Source of the DNA: Molossus alvarezi
Lineage: Eukaryota > Chordata > Mammalia > Chiroptera > Molossidae
Assembly: GCA_037176705.1 (NCBI GenBank)
Contig: CM073886.1
Coordinates: 1,116,001-1,180,000 of the forward strand
Reading direction: 5' to 3'
Length of the DNA stretch: 64,000 bases
A model generated the notes under the pieces. That model searched no databases. It saw only the letters and a list, made by a program, of their open reading frames with translations, and was not told the DNA's origin. The position numbers were made by a program, and so were the translations under genes. Positions 1 through 9,602 of this stretch are shown here, piece by piece (the first letter of the stretch is position 1; each line of letters starts with the position of its first letter).

Positions 1-360
1 TCAAAACAGCCTGGTACTGGCACAAGAACAGGCATAAAGATCAATGGATTAGGAGAGCCCAGAAATTGATCCAAGACAATATGCTCAATTAATATTTGAT
101 AAAGGTGGCAAGAGCATGCAGTGGAGTGAAGACAAGTTCTTCAATAAATGTGTTGGAAAAATTGGACAGCTACATGCAAAAATTTTAAGCTACACCACCA
201 AATTACACCATATACAAGAATAAACTCAAAATGGATAAAAGACTTTAATGTGACTCGTGCATCCATAAAAATTTTAGAAGAAAATTTAGCCAACAAAATT
301 TCAGACATCATATGCAACAGAATTTTCACTGAAACAATGCCTAAAAAAAGAGAAACAGAC
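1..360 (+). mobile_element. L1 ORF2 fragment (C-terminal third)
   Basis: The plus strand reads as a decayed piece of LINE-1 ORF2 downstream of the reverse transcriptase. It has the family phrases for a Trp-Tyr-X-His/Lys stretch, then [21 protein letters not shown] and the ISDII segment, with stops and frameshifts between them. It aligns by eye with the better copy at 52137-53850. Both sides are missing: the left runs off the window and the right is cut by the HAL1 element at 361. It is older than its neighbours, judging by the number of differences, and non-functional. Confidence 0.8.
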
Positions 361-368
361 TTCTGGTC

Positions 369-379
369 AAGATGGCGGC
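369..379 (+). promoter_or_regulatory. Likely YY1 site at HAL1 5' end
   Basis: The element begins with AAGATGGCGGC, a match to the YY1 recognition core found at the start of L1 promoters, where YY1 fixes the transcription start. In the other two HAL1 copies the same place reads AAGATGGTGG, so the CpG has decayed there. Function is inferred from L1 biology only. Confidence 0.6.
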
Positions 380-2142
380 ATAGGTAAACGCGGTATCGCA
401 TCCTCCCACAACCACATCAAAGTTACAATTAAACTACAGAACAACCATCATTCAAAACCGCCTGAAATAAAGCTGAATGGAAGTCGTAAAACTATGGAAT
501 AAAAAAAAAAAAAGCTACATCCAGACAAGTAGGACGGGCGGTGCGGCGGCGACACAGCGACGGCGCGCGGCTGCGGCGAGCTGGGCTGGTCCCACACCCA
601 AGCGTGGTGGATAAAAATCAGGAGGCTCCCGCAGCTGGGAAGGTCCTTCCTGAGGACTGAGGGGTCCCCGTCCCACACCAGGTGCCCCGTTCAGGGTTCC
701 GGTACCAGGAAGAGAAGTCCCCATAACTTCTGGCTGGAAAAACCAGCGGAAACTGAGGCTCAGGAAAGCTGACCTGGCTGGAGCCCCAGGCAGCTCCCTA
801 AAGGGCCGGCGCATGGACTTATCGGACTCTCTCCCTCTAAGCTCGGAGGGGAGGCAGCTCGAGGGGCACCAGAGACATACAGGGAAGAACTGAGCTGTTT
901 GGCACTGGAGCGAGGGCTGGAGAGGGGGCCTCCTCGGGGACAAACGTGCTGTAAGAGGCCTTTGTTCCTTTGGTGAGCCCTTCCTGGGGGCGGCAGACAG
1001 CCGCCATATCTGGGACTCCAGCAACCTGGCTCACACTGGTAGCCCCGCCCTGCTGACTCCCTGAGGCCCCACCCCACCCCACACAACTTTCAAGCCCACC
1101 CAAGCTGTTGCCTCTTGCTTAACCATAGGATTGGCCAGTCTTGGATCCTGCTTCAGGTTTTTCCTAAATTCTTTCAAAGGGGCAGCATCGGGTCTCAGCG
1201 AGCCCCATACCTCTCATTAAGTAATACACAGAAACAAACACAGGGAGGCAGCCAAAATGAGGAGACAAAGAAACAGGTCCCAAATGAAAGAACAGAACAA
1301 AACCCCAATAAAAGAACTAAGCGAAAGGGAGATAAGCAACCTATCAGATACTGAGTTCAAAATACGGCTTAGAAGGATGCTCAGTGAACTTAGTGAGAAC
1401 CTCAGTGAACTTAGAGAGGGCCTCAAGAGCATAAAAAAGGACCAGTTAGAAATCATGGATACACAGTTAGAATTGAAGGAGGCATTAACTGCAATAAAGA
1501 ATAATTTACACAGCTTCAGTAGTAGAGTATGTAAATCCAAGGAGCAAACCATCGATTTGGAATATAAGGAAGCAAAAAAATCCCCAATCAGAACAGCAAA
1601 AAGAAAAAAGAATCCAAAAAAATGAGGATAGTGTAAGGAGCCTCTGGGACAACTTCAAGCATGCCAACATTCGCATCTTGGGGGTGCCAGAAGGAGAAGA
1701 GAGAGAACAAGAAATCGAAAACCTGTTTGAAACAATAATGGCAGAAAACTTTCCTAACTTTGTGAAGGAAACAGACATACAAGTCCAGGAAGCACAGAGA
1801 GTCCCAAACAAGATGAACCCCAAGAGGCCCACACCCAGACACATCATCATCAAAATGCAAAAGGTTCAAGGCAAAGAGAGAATCCTAAAAGCAGCAAGAG
1901 AAAGGCAGCTAGTTGCCTACAAGGGAGTACCCATTAGGCTGTCAGCTGATTTCTCAAAAGAAACTTTGCAGGCCAGAAGGGAGTGGCAAGAAATATTCAG
2001 AGTGATGAAAAGCAAGAACCTACAACCAAGATTACTCTATCCTGCAAAGCTGTCATTTAGAATTGATGGACATATAAAAACTTTCCCAGACAAGAAAAAG
2101 TTAAAGGGGTTCATCACTACCAAACCGTTATTATATGAAATG

Positions 2143-2158
2143 ATGAAGGGTCTTTTTG
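2143..2158. repeat. Left TSD enclosing two SINEs
   Basis: ATGAAGGGTCTTTTTG here is repeated with one change at 2689-2704. The target lies inside the last codons of HAL1 ORF1, so the SINE insertion followed the HAL1 insertion. Confidence 0.8.
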
Positions 2159-2420
2159 TTTTTGTTTTTGTTTTTTTTTTATCCTCACCCAAGGACATTT
2201 TTCCATTTTTTGTACAGACAGAGTGGGAAGGAGAGAGAGGAAGAGAGAGAGAGGGAAAGATCGATGTGAAAGGGACACATCGAGTGGCTGCCACCCGCAT
2301 GACCAACCAGGGCCGGGGACAAACTGCAACCAAGGTACATGCCCTTAGCGGGAACCGAACCTGGGTCTCTCTGGACCGCAGGCGGACGCTCTAACCACTG
2401 AGCCAAACCGACCAGGGCTT
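2159..2420 (-). mobile_element. VES-like tRNA-derived SINE
   Basis: Minus-strand SINE. The tRNA-like head lies at the right (2420 inwards) with an A-box-like TGGCTCAGTGG and a B-box-like GGTTCGGTTCC. A CG-containing body (ACTCGATGTGTCCC), a CT-rich tract and a T-run at the left (A-tail on the sense strand) follow. It abuts a second SINE in the same orientation, and only one TSD pair encloses both. Confidence 0.85.
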
Positions 2421-2424
2421 ACAA

Positions 2425-2688
2425 TTTTTTTCTTTTTTTTCTTTTTTTAATCCTCACCCGAGGATATTTTTCCATTTTTTGTACAGATAGAATGGGAGGG
2501 AGAGCGAGGAAGGGAGAGAGAGTGAGAAACATCGACGTGAAGGGACACATCGAGTGGCTGTCACCCGCACGACCAACCAGAGCCGGGGACAAACTGCAAC
2601 TGAAGTACGTGCCCTTAGCGGGAACCGAACCCAGGTCTCACCGGACCGCAGGCCGACGCTCTAACCGCTGAGCCAAACTGGCCAGGGC
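2425..2688 (-). mobile_element. VES-like tRNA-derived SINE with intact 3' hairpin
   Basis: Second SINE of the pair, same subfamily as its neighbour. The tRNA-like head is at 2688 inwards and the CT-rich tract precedes an A-rich tail. Just before the tail is a perfect 6-bp stem with a 4-base loop (2450-2465; sense ATCCTC-GGGT-GAGGAT). The CpG content is still high, which suggests a fairly young copy. Confidence 0.87.
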
Positions 2689-2704
2689 ATGAAGGGTTTT
2701 TTTG
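2689..2704. repeat. Right TSD enclosing two SINEs
   Basis: Partner of 2143-2158, 15 of 16 bases identical. Confidence 0.8.
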
Positions 2705-2721
2705 AAGAAAAAGATAAAATG

Positions 2722-2911
2722 TATGAACAAACAAAATGGCAATGAATACACATCTATCAACAATGGAATCTACAAACAAAATGAACAGGAAGAACAGAAA
2801 CATTCTCATAGATACAGAGAACATTTTGTTGGTTGCCAGTTGGGAAGGGGGTTGGGGGAATGGGTGAAAAAGGTGAAGGAATTAAGAAGCACAAATTCAT
2901 TGCTAGACTGA
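2722..2911 (+). other. Short conserved open frame in HAL1 3' region
   Basis: After the ORF1 stop another frame stays open for about 60 codons, starting around MNKQNGNEY and containing HSHRYREHFVGCQLG. The same frame is open in the other two HAL1 copies and ends at the same place. The DNA resembles an old L1 3' UTR, so chance openness is the default reading. I do not claim a protein. Confidence 0.4.
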
Positions 2912-3110
2912 CAAACCTCAAAGGGAAAGGGGTTGGGGGGGGTGGGAAGAAATAAACCAAAGAACTTATCTGCATAACCAATGGACACAGACAATAGTGT
3001 GGGAAAAGGTGGGAGGGGGGTGGGAGTGGCGAGGAGGGGTCAATGGGGGAAAAATGTGGAACATCTGTAATACATTTTACAACCAAAATTAAAGATTTGA
3101 AAAAATAAAT

Positions 3111-5410
3111 AAATAGCAAATAAAAACTACAGCCATAAAGACTAAAAAATAAAAAATAAATAAAAATAGTAAAATAAAAAAATTTACATTAATACACTGT
3201 AAAAATGGTTGAGTTTAAAACACATCTCTAATGGTATATATTGAGATAAATACCATGTAGATTACCAGGAAATATTATCACAAGACAGGCATCCTAAATA
3301 GAAAAAGTAGTGTATGATACATATTATTATACACAAAGAGAGAAACTAGCATAATATTAATAATAGTTACTTCTGGTAGGTGAAATTATGAGTGATTTTT
3401 GTTGTCTTTACTTTTTTGTGTTTTTGATGTTCCCTTAAGTATGAACCAATTTTATAAAAATTAAAAAATATATTTTTGAAGTACAGTAAGATTAAGTTTT
3501 TTTTAAGTCTTATTCTCTGCATGAAATATGATTATTTAGGGAATGCTATATATATTTAAAAATAAGCAGAGATAGGAGAAGCATTATGAGAGAAAGAAAA
3601 AGATTTGAGGACCTCTGCAAGAACTGATTTTGAGCTAGACCTGAGAGAATATGAGGCATTCACAGAAGGGGTGGGGGGAAAATTACCTAAAATATTTATT
3701 AATTAAAAAGATACTTAAACCTACAGAATTGTCATCATACATACTCAGTGCACACTCACATTCCTGGAAACCCACCTCCTGTCTTTAGACCTGCCTAAGG
3801 CTTGCAGCATTCCTGGGGCCCAGAGGCTCAGTCCTCCCACCTCCCCAGTCTCTCCAGAAGGATGGAGCTGCACCTCTCTGGGTGGGCCATGCCCACTGCC
3901 CTTAGCCAGGTGCTTCAACAGACTCAATTCCTGGCCATTCCCCCTGCCCCTTGTGCAGCCCCGCCCACAGATCTGCCCATTTGTGTGGATGCCATCTTGG
4001 TGCAAGGAGATGCCATTTTATTTTTTGAAACATCGCTGGGAGACCCAGTCCTTTCTTCCTTCTGCAGGTGAGGCAGCAGCTAGGCAGGGGCTGGAGTAGG
4101 CCAGGTAGGTGGGGCAGGGCCAGAACAAGTAGTACTGCAGGTTTTGGGGGGTGCAGGTGCCAGGAGCATGAAGCCAGAGTCAGGCCCCTGGGACAGCTGG
4201 ACCTCCCACCTTCATCGCCCCTCCTTCCTCCTCCGGAGTCTGGGCCACAGGGCCCAGTGTGGTGTGGGCCTTGGGATGCCCTGTCCAGGCTCTGAAGGAG
4301 TGGAGCCCTAATTATGGGCCCTGCAGCTGGGCCACTGAATATACAGTCCTGGAGCCCAGCCATCAGTGTCTTCCACTCTGACGGCCCCAATTTTCATTTG
4401 GTTGCTAGTGGGACATTTGCCCCAAACGGTATGTTTGGTTTACTCAGAACTGCCCAGCAGCTGATAACGGACCTTAATGTAATTTGAAGCTATCTGAGTT
4501 TAAAATATCCCCCAATATGTTACCTTGATCATAAAGACTGTTCATGTTTGCGCAGTTTGGGTGTGTAGTGTTTGTAAGGAAAAAGGAGATATGGAATGGG
4601 AATCTGGGGGTGATGAAGTGTGATTTCTGATGTTTAAAATTTTTAAATGCACAAATAAAAATAATTCACTTGCATTGTGAACCCACTAAATTTTACCCTT
4701 CTTGTCCTGCCCTGCCCCGGATCCTTATATCCACATTTAAAAAAATTCTACTCTTTTTCTCTTAGAATCTCTTTTGCATAGTCCTGGATATTTAAAAAAA
4801 AAATCGATTGTATATTTACTTTTGGTTCATTACCCTAAAATGGAACCTTTTCACGTGTTCCGTTTTCCTTCTCAAAAAATCTTGCAGTGAGCATTTTGAG
4901 GATATAGCTTTTTCTTTCTTTCCTTGGACAAATTCCCCAATGGAAAATGCTGAATTTATAGGCACTTGAGAGAAATTGTTTTCCAAACAAGGCATATTTA
5001 CAATAGACATTTTTAGAAATCTGGTTGTTTTGTCAATTCCACTAATTGTAATGCAGAATTGGGTGGGGTGTGAAGTCATTTTTTGTGGTGTTGGAGATTA
5101 GGCTGTGCAGCCTGCTGTATGTGCAACTGTCTGTTCTGAAGTCAGGCTGACACTGGGTCATGTCTGCTGCTTAGAGACCATTCAGCCTCCAGTCACCTGG
5201 TTTATCTCCAAGCTTCACTCCCCGTGTTTAAACTGGGCCTCGTTCTAGTGCCTGCTTTATTGAGTTGTAAGAGTTCAGGGCACTCAGAGATGTTGTCAAC
5301 CATAAGAAAATGGTTCTGCTGAAAAGAAGAGCCAAGTGCCTGCTTCACAGAAGCATGAAGAATGATTCATTTAGATTTTACATTTCTAATGTTTTTTAAT
5401 ACTGGTACAA
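3111..5410. other. Non-coding interval, no gene seen
   Basis: AT-rich to about 3720, then a GC-richer stretch at 3740-4400 and AT-rich again to 5410. Open frames of 80-160 codons at 3745-4390 run on both strands over each other, have no family motif and no start or splice context, and look like chance openings in GC-rich DNA. Some of the DNA may be very old repeats that I cannot assign. Confidence 0.6.
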
Positions 5411-5416
5411 AAAGGA

Positions 5417-5420
5417 AAAT

Positions 5421-5451
<31 letters not shown>

Positions 5452-5452
5452 T

Positions 5453-5517
<65 letters not shown>

Positions 5518-5520
5518 TTG
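5417..5520. repeat. (ATTT)n then (GTTTT)n simple repeats
   Basis: About nine TTTA/ATTT units (5417-5453) are followed by GTTTT/GTTTTT units to about 5520. Together they form the expanded T-rich end of the SINE fragment that follows. Confidence 0.9.
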
Positions 5521-5620
5521 CTAAACCTCACCTGAGGATATTTTTCCATTGATTTTTAGACAGAGTAAAAAGGAGGGAGGGACTTAGAGAGAAACATTGA
5601 TATGCAAACTACTTTTAATC
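5521..5620 (-). mobile_element. SINE fragment (3' part only)
   Basis: Contains the SINE 3' hairpin region (CCTCACCTGAGG) and the CT-rich tract on the minus strand, but the tRNA-like head is missing after the ATTGATATGC stretch. This is a 5'-truncated old copy; its tail is the simple repeat to the left. Confidence 0.7.
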
Positions 5621-5629
5621 TCATTTGTT

Positions 5630-5790
5630 AAGCATTGCAATTCTGAGGTCAATAGACATTTGTTATTTAACAAACATTTGTTGAGCCTCTACCAAGTGCC
5701 AGGTGCTACTTTTGGCACTAGATATACAGCAGAGAATAAATAGTTAAAAAAAAAAAAATCTCTGCTATTCTGGACATTAAATTCTGGTGA
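5630..5790 (+). repeat. Ancient interspersed repeat (family uncertain)
   Basis: Carries the phrase TTGTTGAGCCTCTACCAAG followed by GTGCCAGGTGCTA and ATACAGCAGAGAA, a pattern shared by very old mammalian repeats. I recognise the pattern but not the family with certainty. Confidence 0.45.
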
Positions 5791-6251
5791 GTGAAGCTGT
5801 AAAGCTGTTTTTTTCAAGTGACTATCTTTTGTCAAGAAGGCAAAGGCTGAGGCCCATGAGGCCAAGTGTCCTGCCCAAAGCCTAGTAACTAGTCATTGTG
5901 GAAGGCAAACTCAAGTCTTCACATTTTTACTCTAACGGTCTTTAGGTAGCAGGTATTTACACATGGATATTTTGGGGAAGCAACACACTTTAATGTGAGC
6001 CTTCCTCATCTGAAATATAGATCGGTGGTTTTGAAATAGCACATCCAAAGCAAGTGGTTTTTTAGTGTGCTTTTTCAGTTTAACAGATTGTCAAATTTCA
6101 TTCAAAGAGGAATAGGTTTTACTAGTTGAAAGGTGCCAAGATTCTCTGAAAAGAGAGTTTTCATATGTGTTATAAATCTCATATCCTAAAATAAATTTAG
6201 GAAATGCAAAAGCAACTGTGGTTTATTGGGGAGAAAAATGGGAGTGTTCTC

Positions 6252-6271
6252 GTGTGTGTGTGTGTGTGTGT
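6252..6271. repeat. (GT)10 microsatellite
   Basis: Ten clean GT units just left of the 3' end of the old L1 at 6280. Confidence 0.9.
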
Positions 6272-7256
6272 TTCTTTTTTTAAAATTAATTGATTCATTT
6301 TTGCTACAGATATTCCCCCCCAGGCACTCTCCTCCTTACCCTAACCCTCCCCCCACAAGTATTGTTGTATAAGTCCATTGGTTACCCATACATCCATATA
6401 GGTTCTTGGGCTTACCTCATTCATCCCGCTCCCCTGAAGTTTGTCAGTCTGAATTGTACTCCTTTCTATGTCTCTGGATCTATTGTGTTCATCAGCTTTT
6501 TTTGTTCATTATATTTCACAAATAAGTGAAATCATGTGGTATTTGTCTTTTTTTATTGGCTTATTTTGCTTAGCATAATACTCTCCAGGTCTCTCTATGA
6601 TGTTTCAAAGGATAAGACATCTTTCTTATAGATGCATAGTGTTCAATTGTGTATATGTACCATTGCTTTTTCATCCTCTTATCTACTGATGGACATTTGG
6701 GCTAGTTCCAGATCCTAGCAATTGTAAATAGTGCTGCCTTAAACATAGGGGTACATATATTCTTTCTCATTGGTGTTTTAGGCTTCTTAGAGTATATTGC
6801 TAGAAGTGGGATCACTGGCAGTTTAATTTATAATTTTTTTTGCAGTAACACCATATGTCTTCCATAGTGGCCACCCATTTTTAAAGTTGGATTGTTTGGG
6901 GGTTTTTTTGTGTTTCTTTTTTTTTTTTTTGGTGTAAAGTTGTATACGTTTCTTATATATTTTGTGTATTAACCCCTACTGAATATGTCATTGGTGAATA
7001 TCTTTCATTTATGTAGGTTGTCTATTGTGGTATTGAAGGTTTTTAGTTGTTTAAAAATTTAGTTTGATAATCCCATTTGTTTATTTTTTTCTTTTATTTC
7101 CCTTGCCTGGGAGACATCTCTAAAAACGTATTGCTGACAGTGAAGTCAGAGAGTTTACTGCCTATGTTAGTAGGACTTTTGGTTTCAGGTCTTACATTTA
7201 ACTCTTTAAACCATTTTGCGTTTATTTATGTATACGATGTAAGAAAGTGATGTAGC

Positions 7257-7318
7257 TGCTGCTTCTCCTTCTCCTTCTCCTCCCCCTTCTACTCTTCCTC
7301 CTCCTTCTCCTTTTTCTT
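7257..7318. repeat. Polypyrimidine tract (CTCCTT-like)
   Basis: An almost pure C/T run in irregular CTT and CTCCTT units inside L1 ORF2, where other copies have no such tract. It arose after insertion by slippage. Confidence 0.8.
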
Positions 7319-7843
7319 TACTTGTGTGTGTCCAGTTTTTTCAAAACCATTTATTGAAGATACTCTCTTTTTATCCCATTGTATGTTCTTGCCTCCTTTG
7401 TCATGTATTAATTTACCATACATGTGTGGGTTTTATTTCTGGGCTTTTGATTTTATTCCATTGATCTATGTGTTTGTATTTATACTAGTAACATAATGTT
7501 TGATAATGGTAGCCTTGTATAGTTTGATATCGGGTAATGTGATAACCTCATTTTGTTCTTCTTTCTCGGTATAGCTGTGGCTATTTGGGGTCTTTTGTGG
7601 TTTTATGTAAATTTGGGGATTATTTGTTCTAGTTCTGTGAGAATGGTCATTTGTATTTTGAAATGGATTGCATTGAATCTGTACATTGGTTTGGGTAGTT
7701 ATGGAAATTTTAATGATGTTAATTTTTCCTATCAGCATGGTATATTCATTTATTTGTATCTACTTAAATGCCTTCAATGTCTAATAGTTTTTCAATATAA
7801 ATCTTTTACCTGCTTGGTTAAATGTATTCTCAGGTATTTTATT

Positions 7844-8158
7844 TTATTTTATTTTTGATGTAATTGTAAATGGAATTGTTTTCTTAATTTCTTTTTCTGA
7901 TAATTTATTATTGGTGTATAAACATGAAACTGATTTCTGAATATTAACTTTGTATTCTGCTACTTTACTGAATTCATTCATTAGTTTTAATAGTCTTTTG
8001 GTGGAATCTTTATGGTTCTCTCTAAATAGTGTCTTGTCATCAGTAAACAGTGACAGTTTTACTTCTTTCCAGTTTGGATACCTTTTATTTCTTTTTGTCT
8101 GATTGCTGTAGCTAGGACTTTTAATACTATATTGAATAAAAGTGGTGAATGTGGACAT
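7844..8158 (-). pseudogene. L1 ORF2 reverse transcriptase remnant
   Basis: About 105 codons of the RT palm stay open on the minus strand. The metal-binding loop reads F-T-D-D instead of F-A-D-D, and the following segment (LLKLMNEFSKVAEYKVN) matches the same place in the other L1 copies. Flanking stops make it a fossil. Confidence 0.8.
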
Positions 8159-8461
8159 CCTTGTCTTCTTCCTGATCTTAAAGAAAAAGCTTTTAGCTTT
8201 TTAATGTTGAATGTGATGTTAGCTGAGGTTTTGTAATACCATTTTTATTATGTTGAGATATGTGCCTTCTGTACACACTTCACTGAAAGTTTTGATCATA
8301 AATGGATGTTGGGTGTATTTAAATGCTTTCTCTGGAGCTATTGACATGATCATATTTTTATCCATCATTTTGTTTATGTGATGTATCATGTTAATTGATT
8401 TGTGGATATTGAACTAATCTTGCATCCTGGGGATAAATCCCACTTGATTCGTGGTGTATAT

Positions 8462-8679
8462 TTTTTTTTAATTGACTTTTAAGAGAGAGAAAGAGAGAGG
8501 GAGAGAGAGATAGAAATATTGATGAGAGAGAACATCAGTTGGCCACCTCCTGCATGTCCCTCACTGAAAATTTGGCCCACAACCTGGGCATGTGAGCTAA
8601 CCAAGAATTGAACCAGTGACCTCTTAGTGCATGGGTTAAATGTATTTATTTAACCCACTGAGCCACACTGGCCGAGCCA
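8462..8679 (-). mobile_element. VES SINE inside the old L1
   Basis: Minus-strand SINE of the classic VES type: tRNA-like head at 8679 inwards, then body and CT-rich tract. It differs from the 2425 copy by having the AAATTTGGCCCA (8566-8577) body variant. The head holds an extra A/T-rich stretch (about 8633-8655) that looks like a small internal duplication of TTAACCCA. Confidence 0.8.
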
Positions 8680-8944
8680 TAATCTTTTAATGTATTGCTG
8701 GATTTGGTTTGCTGATATTCCATTGAGGATGTTTGCAACTATGTTCATCAGAAATATTGGCCTTTTGTCATAATTTTCTTCTTTTGTCATGTCTTTGTCT
8801 GGTTTTGGTATCAGGGTAATGCTCCTTGCATAAAATGAGTTTGGGAGCTTTCCCTCCTCTTGGATTTTTTTTTCAATAGTTTGAGAATGATCGGTATTAG
8901 TTCTTTTTTGAATGTTTGGTAAAATTCGCCTATGAAGCCATCTG

Positions 8945-8973
8945 GTATGTATGTATGTATGTATGTATGTATG
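8945..8973. repeat. (GTAT)7 microsatellite
   Basis: Seven GTAT units at the junction between the truncated L1 and the tail of the tubulin pseudogene; probably grew from the pseudogene's A-tail. Confidence 0.9.
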
Positions 8974-8975
8974 CA

Positions 8976-9332
8976 TTTTTTTTTAATTTAAGTCAGTGAA
9001 TACTTTACTCAACCCATCAGAGAAATGGGCGAGTTGGGTCTGTAACAAAGCATTATGTTTTAAAGCATAGGCTGGTAATTATACACAATTACTACATACA
9101 AATTAACTGATCAGACTACAACAGCTTTTCAGTGTTTAAAACAGAATGAGCTTCCCTGTAAAAGCATCACCTTTGTGACATTTTAACTTTAGTATTTCTT
9201 TTATTATTCCTCATCTTCTTCAACAGTCTAACTTTTTATAATCCTTCTCAAGGGCAGTCATGTCCTCATGGGCCTCAGAAAACTCTCCTTCCACCGTCCC
9301 TCACCCATGTGTCTCACATCAATGTCTGACAC
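8976..9332 (-). pseudogene. Alpha-tubulin processed pseudogene, 3' end only
   Basis: On the minus strand the right part reads, with one indel, as the C-terminus of alpha-tubulin: a GEG...GEFSEA segment, then HEDMTALEKDYKK, followed by a stop in what was the acidic tail. The left part (8985-9190) matches what I recall of the TUBA1B/TUBA1A-type 3' UTR, including CTGATCAGTTAATTTGTATG and the late AGTAAAGTATTC where the polyadenylation signal AATAAA used to be. It ends in an A-tail (T-run at 8976). No intron is present and the 5' part is missing, so this is an L1-mediated 5'-truncated cDNA insertion. It is not functional. Confidence 0.8.
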
Positions 9333-9339
9333 CCCCCCC

Positions 9340-9390
9340 CCATCTGAAGATAAGTAAAAAAATATTTTTGGGTGAGGATTAAAAAAAGAA
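9340..9390 (+). mobile_element. SINE 3' tail fragment
   Basis: About 50 bp matching only the end of the bat SINE (AATATTTTTGGGTGAGGATT then A-run) on the plus strand. Head and body are missing. Confidence 0.5.
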
Positions 9391-9602
9391 TGTGGTTGAT
9401 GAATTGACTCTATCAAGTGGGATAACAACATGAAACAGCCCATGTTAAAGAGCAAATAAAAAAGTGCTGTAACATAAATGGTTCCACATGAGACAGACAG
9501 ATGCTGATAGACATACCCAGCAACACTGTATTATGGGAGAGGATATTTTTTAAAAAGAGAGTAGAAAACTTGCTCAAATTATTGGATCTGATTACTTCTA
9601 TT

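Larger units (their letters stand above)
1257..2745 (+). pseudogene. HAL1 ORF1p, broken by frameshifts and SINE insertion
   Basis: Encodes the single protein of HAL1, related to L1 ORF1p, a trimeric nucleic-acid chaperone that coats the element RNA. The start is ATG at 1257 (MRRQRNRSQMKEQ), matching the start of L1 ORF1. Residues 1-120 are Glu/Leu/Lys-rich with heptads, as in the ORF1p coiled coil. The RRM-like part begins at ILGVPEGEE (about 1677), and the C-terminal domain follows with RPTPRHIIIK, ERILKAARE and LQARREWQEI (to about 2120). The first frame stops at 1623-1625 after an extra base in an A-run near 1575; the rest continues in another frame. Two SINEs interrupt the last codons; the frame resumes at 2689 and ends with TGA at 2743-2745. 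Confidence 0.85.
361..3110 (+). mobile_element. HAL1 (half-L1) retrotransposon, copy 1
   Basis: Full-length ORF1-only L1 relative. It starts with an L1-type 5' end (369-379), has a GC-rich 5' UTR to about 1250, an ORF1 from 1257, and then passes straight to a G-rich 3' UTR and A-rich tail near 3095-3115 with no ORF2 at all. The same layout and ends occur at 10804-12987 and 48502-50633, so this is a family structure and not a one-off deletion. Without its two SINEs (2159-2688) it would be about 2.2 kb, like the other copies. HAL1 elements are known to depend on L1 ORF2p in trans. I could not find a clean TSD here; the left flank is an L1 fragment. Confidence 0.85.
6280..8944 (-). mobile_element. 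Old 5'-truncated L1, minus strand
   Basis: Reads on the minus strand as L1 3' UTR (left end near 6280) followed upstream by ORF2. ORF2 remnants include the C-terminal region (6600-7000), the thumb region with INIIKISI and LPDIKLYKAT (7470-7740), and the reverse transcriptase centre (7844-8158), where the usual FADD reads FTDD. It breaks off at 8944 in the RT region, next to a microsatellite. It is much more diverged than the L1 at 18957, carries a SINE at about 8462-8679 and a pyrimidine expansion at 7257-7318, and has many stops. Confidence 0.85.

Noticed and set aside
515..1103. Overlapping long minus-strand open frames in the HAL1 5' UTR
   Set aside because: Several frames are open at once because the 5' UTR is GC-rich and poor in stops; the homologous region in the other two HAL1 copies does not keep the same frames.
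2380..2420. tRNA-like sequences with A- and B-box motifs
   Set aside because: They are the heads of SINEs, always followed by the SINE body and CT-rich tail, not functional tRNA genes. The same applies to all SINE heads listed.
3902..4390. 162-codon minus-strand open frame
   Set aside because: Lies in a GC-rich patch with openings on both strands, has no recognisable domain and no transcript features.
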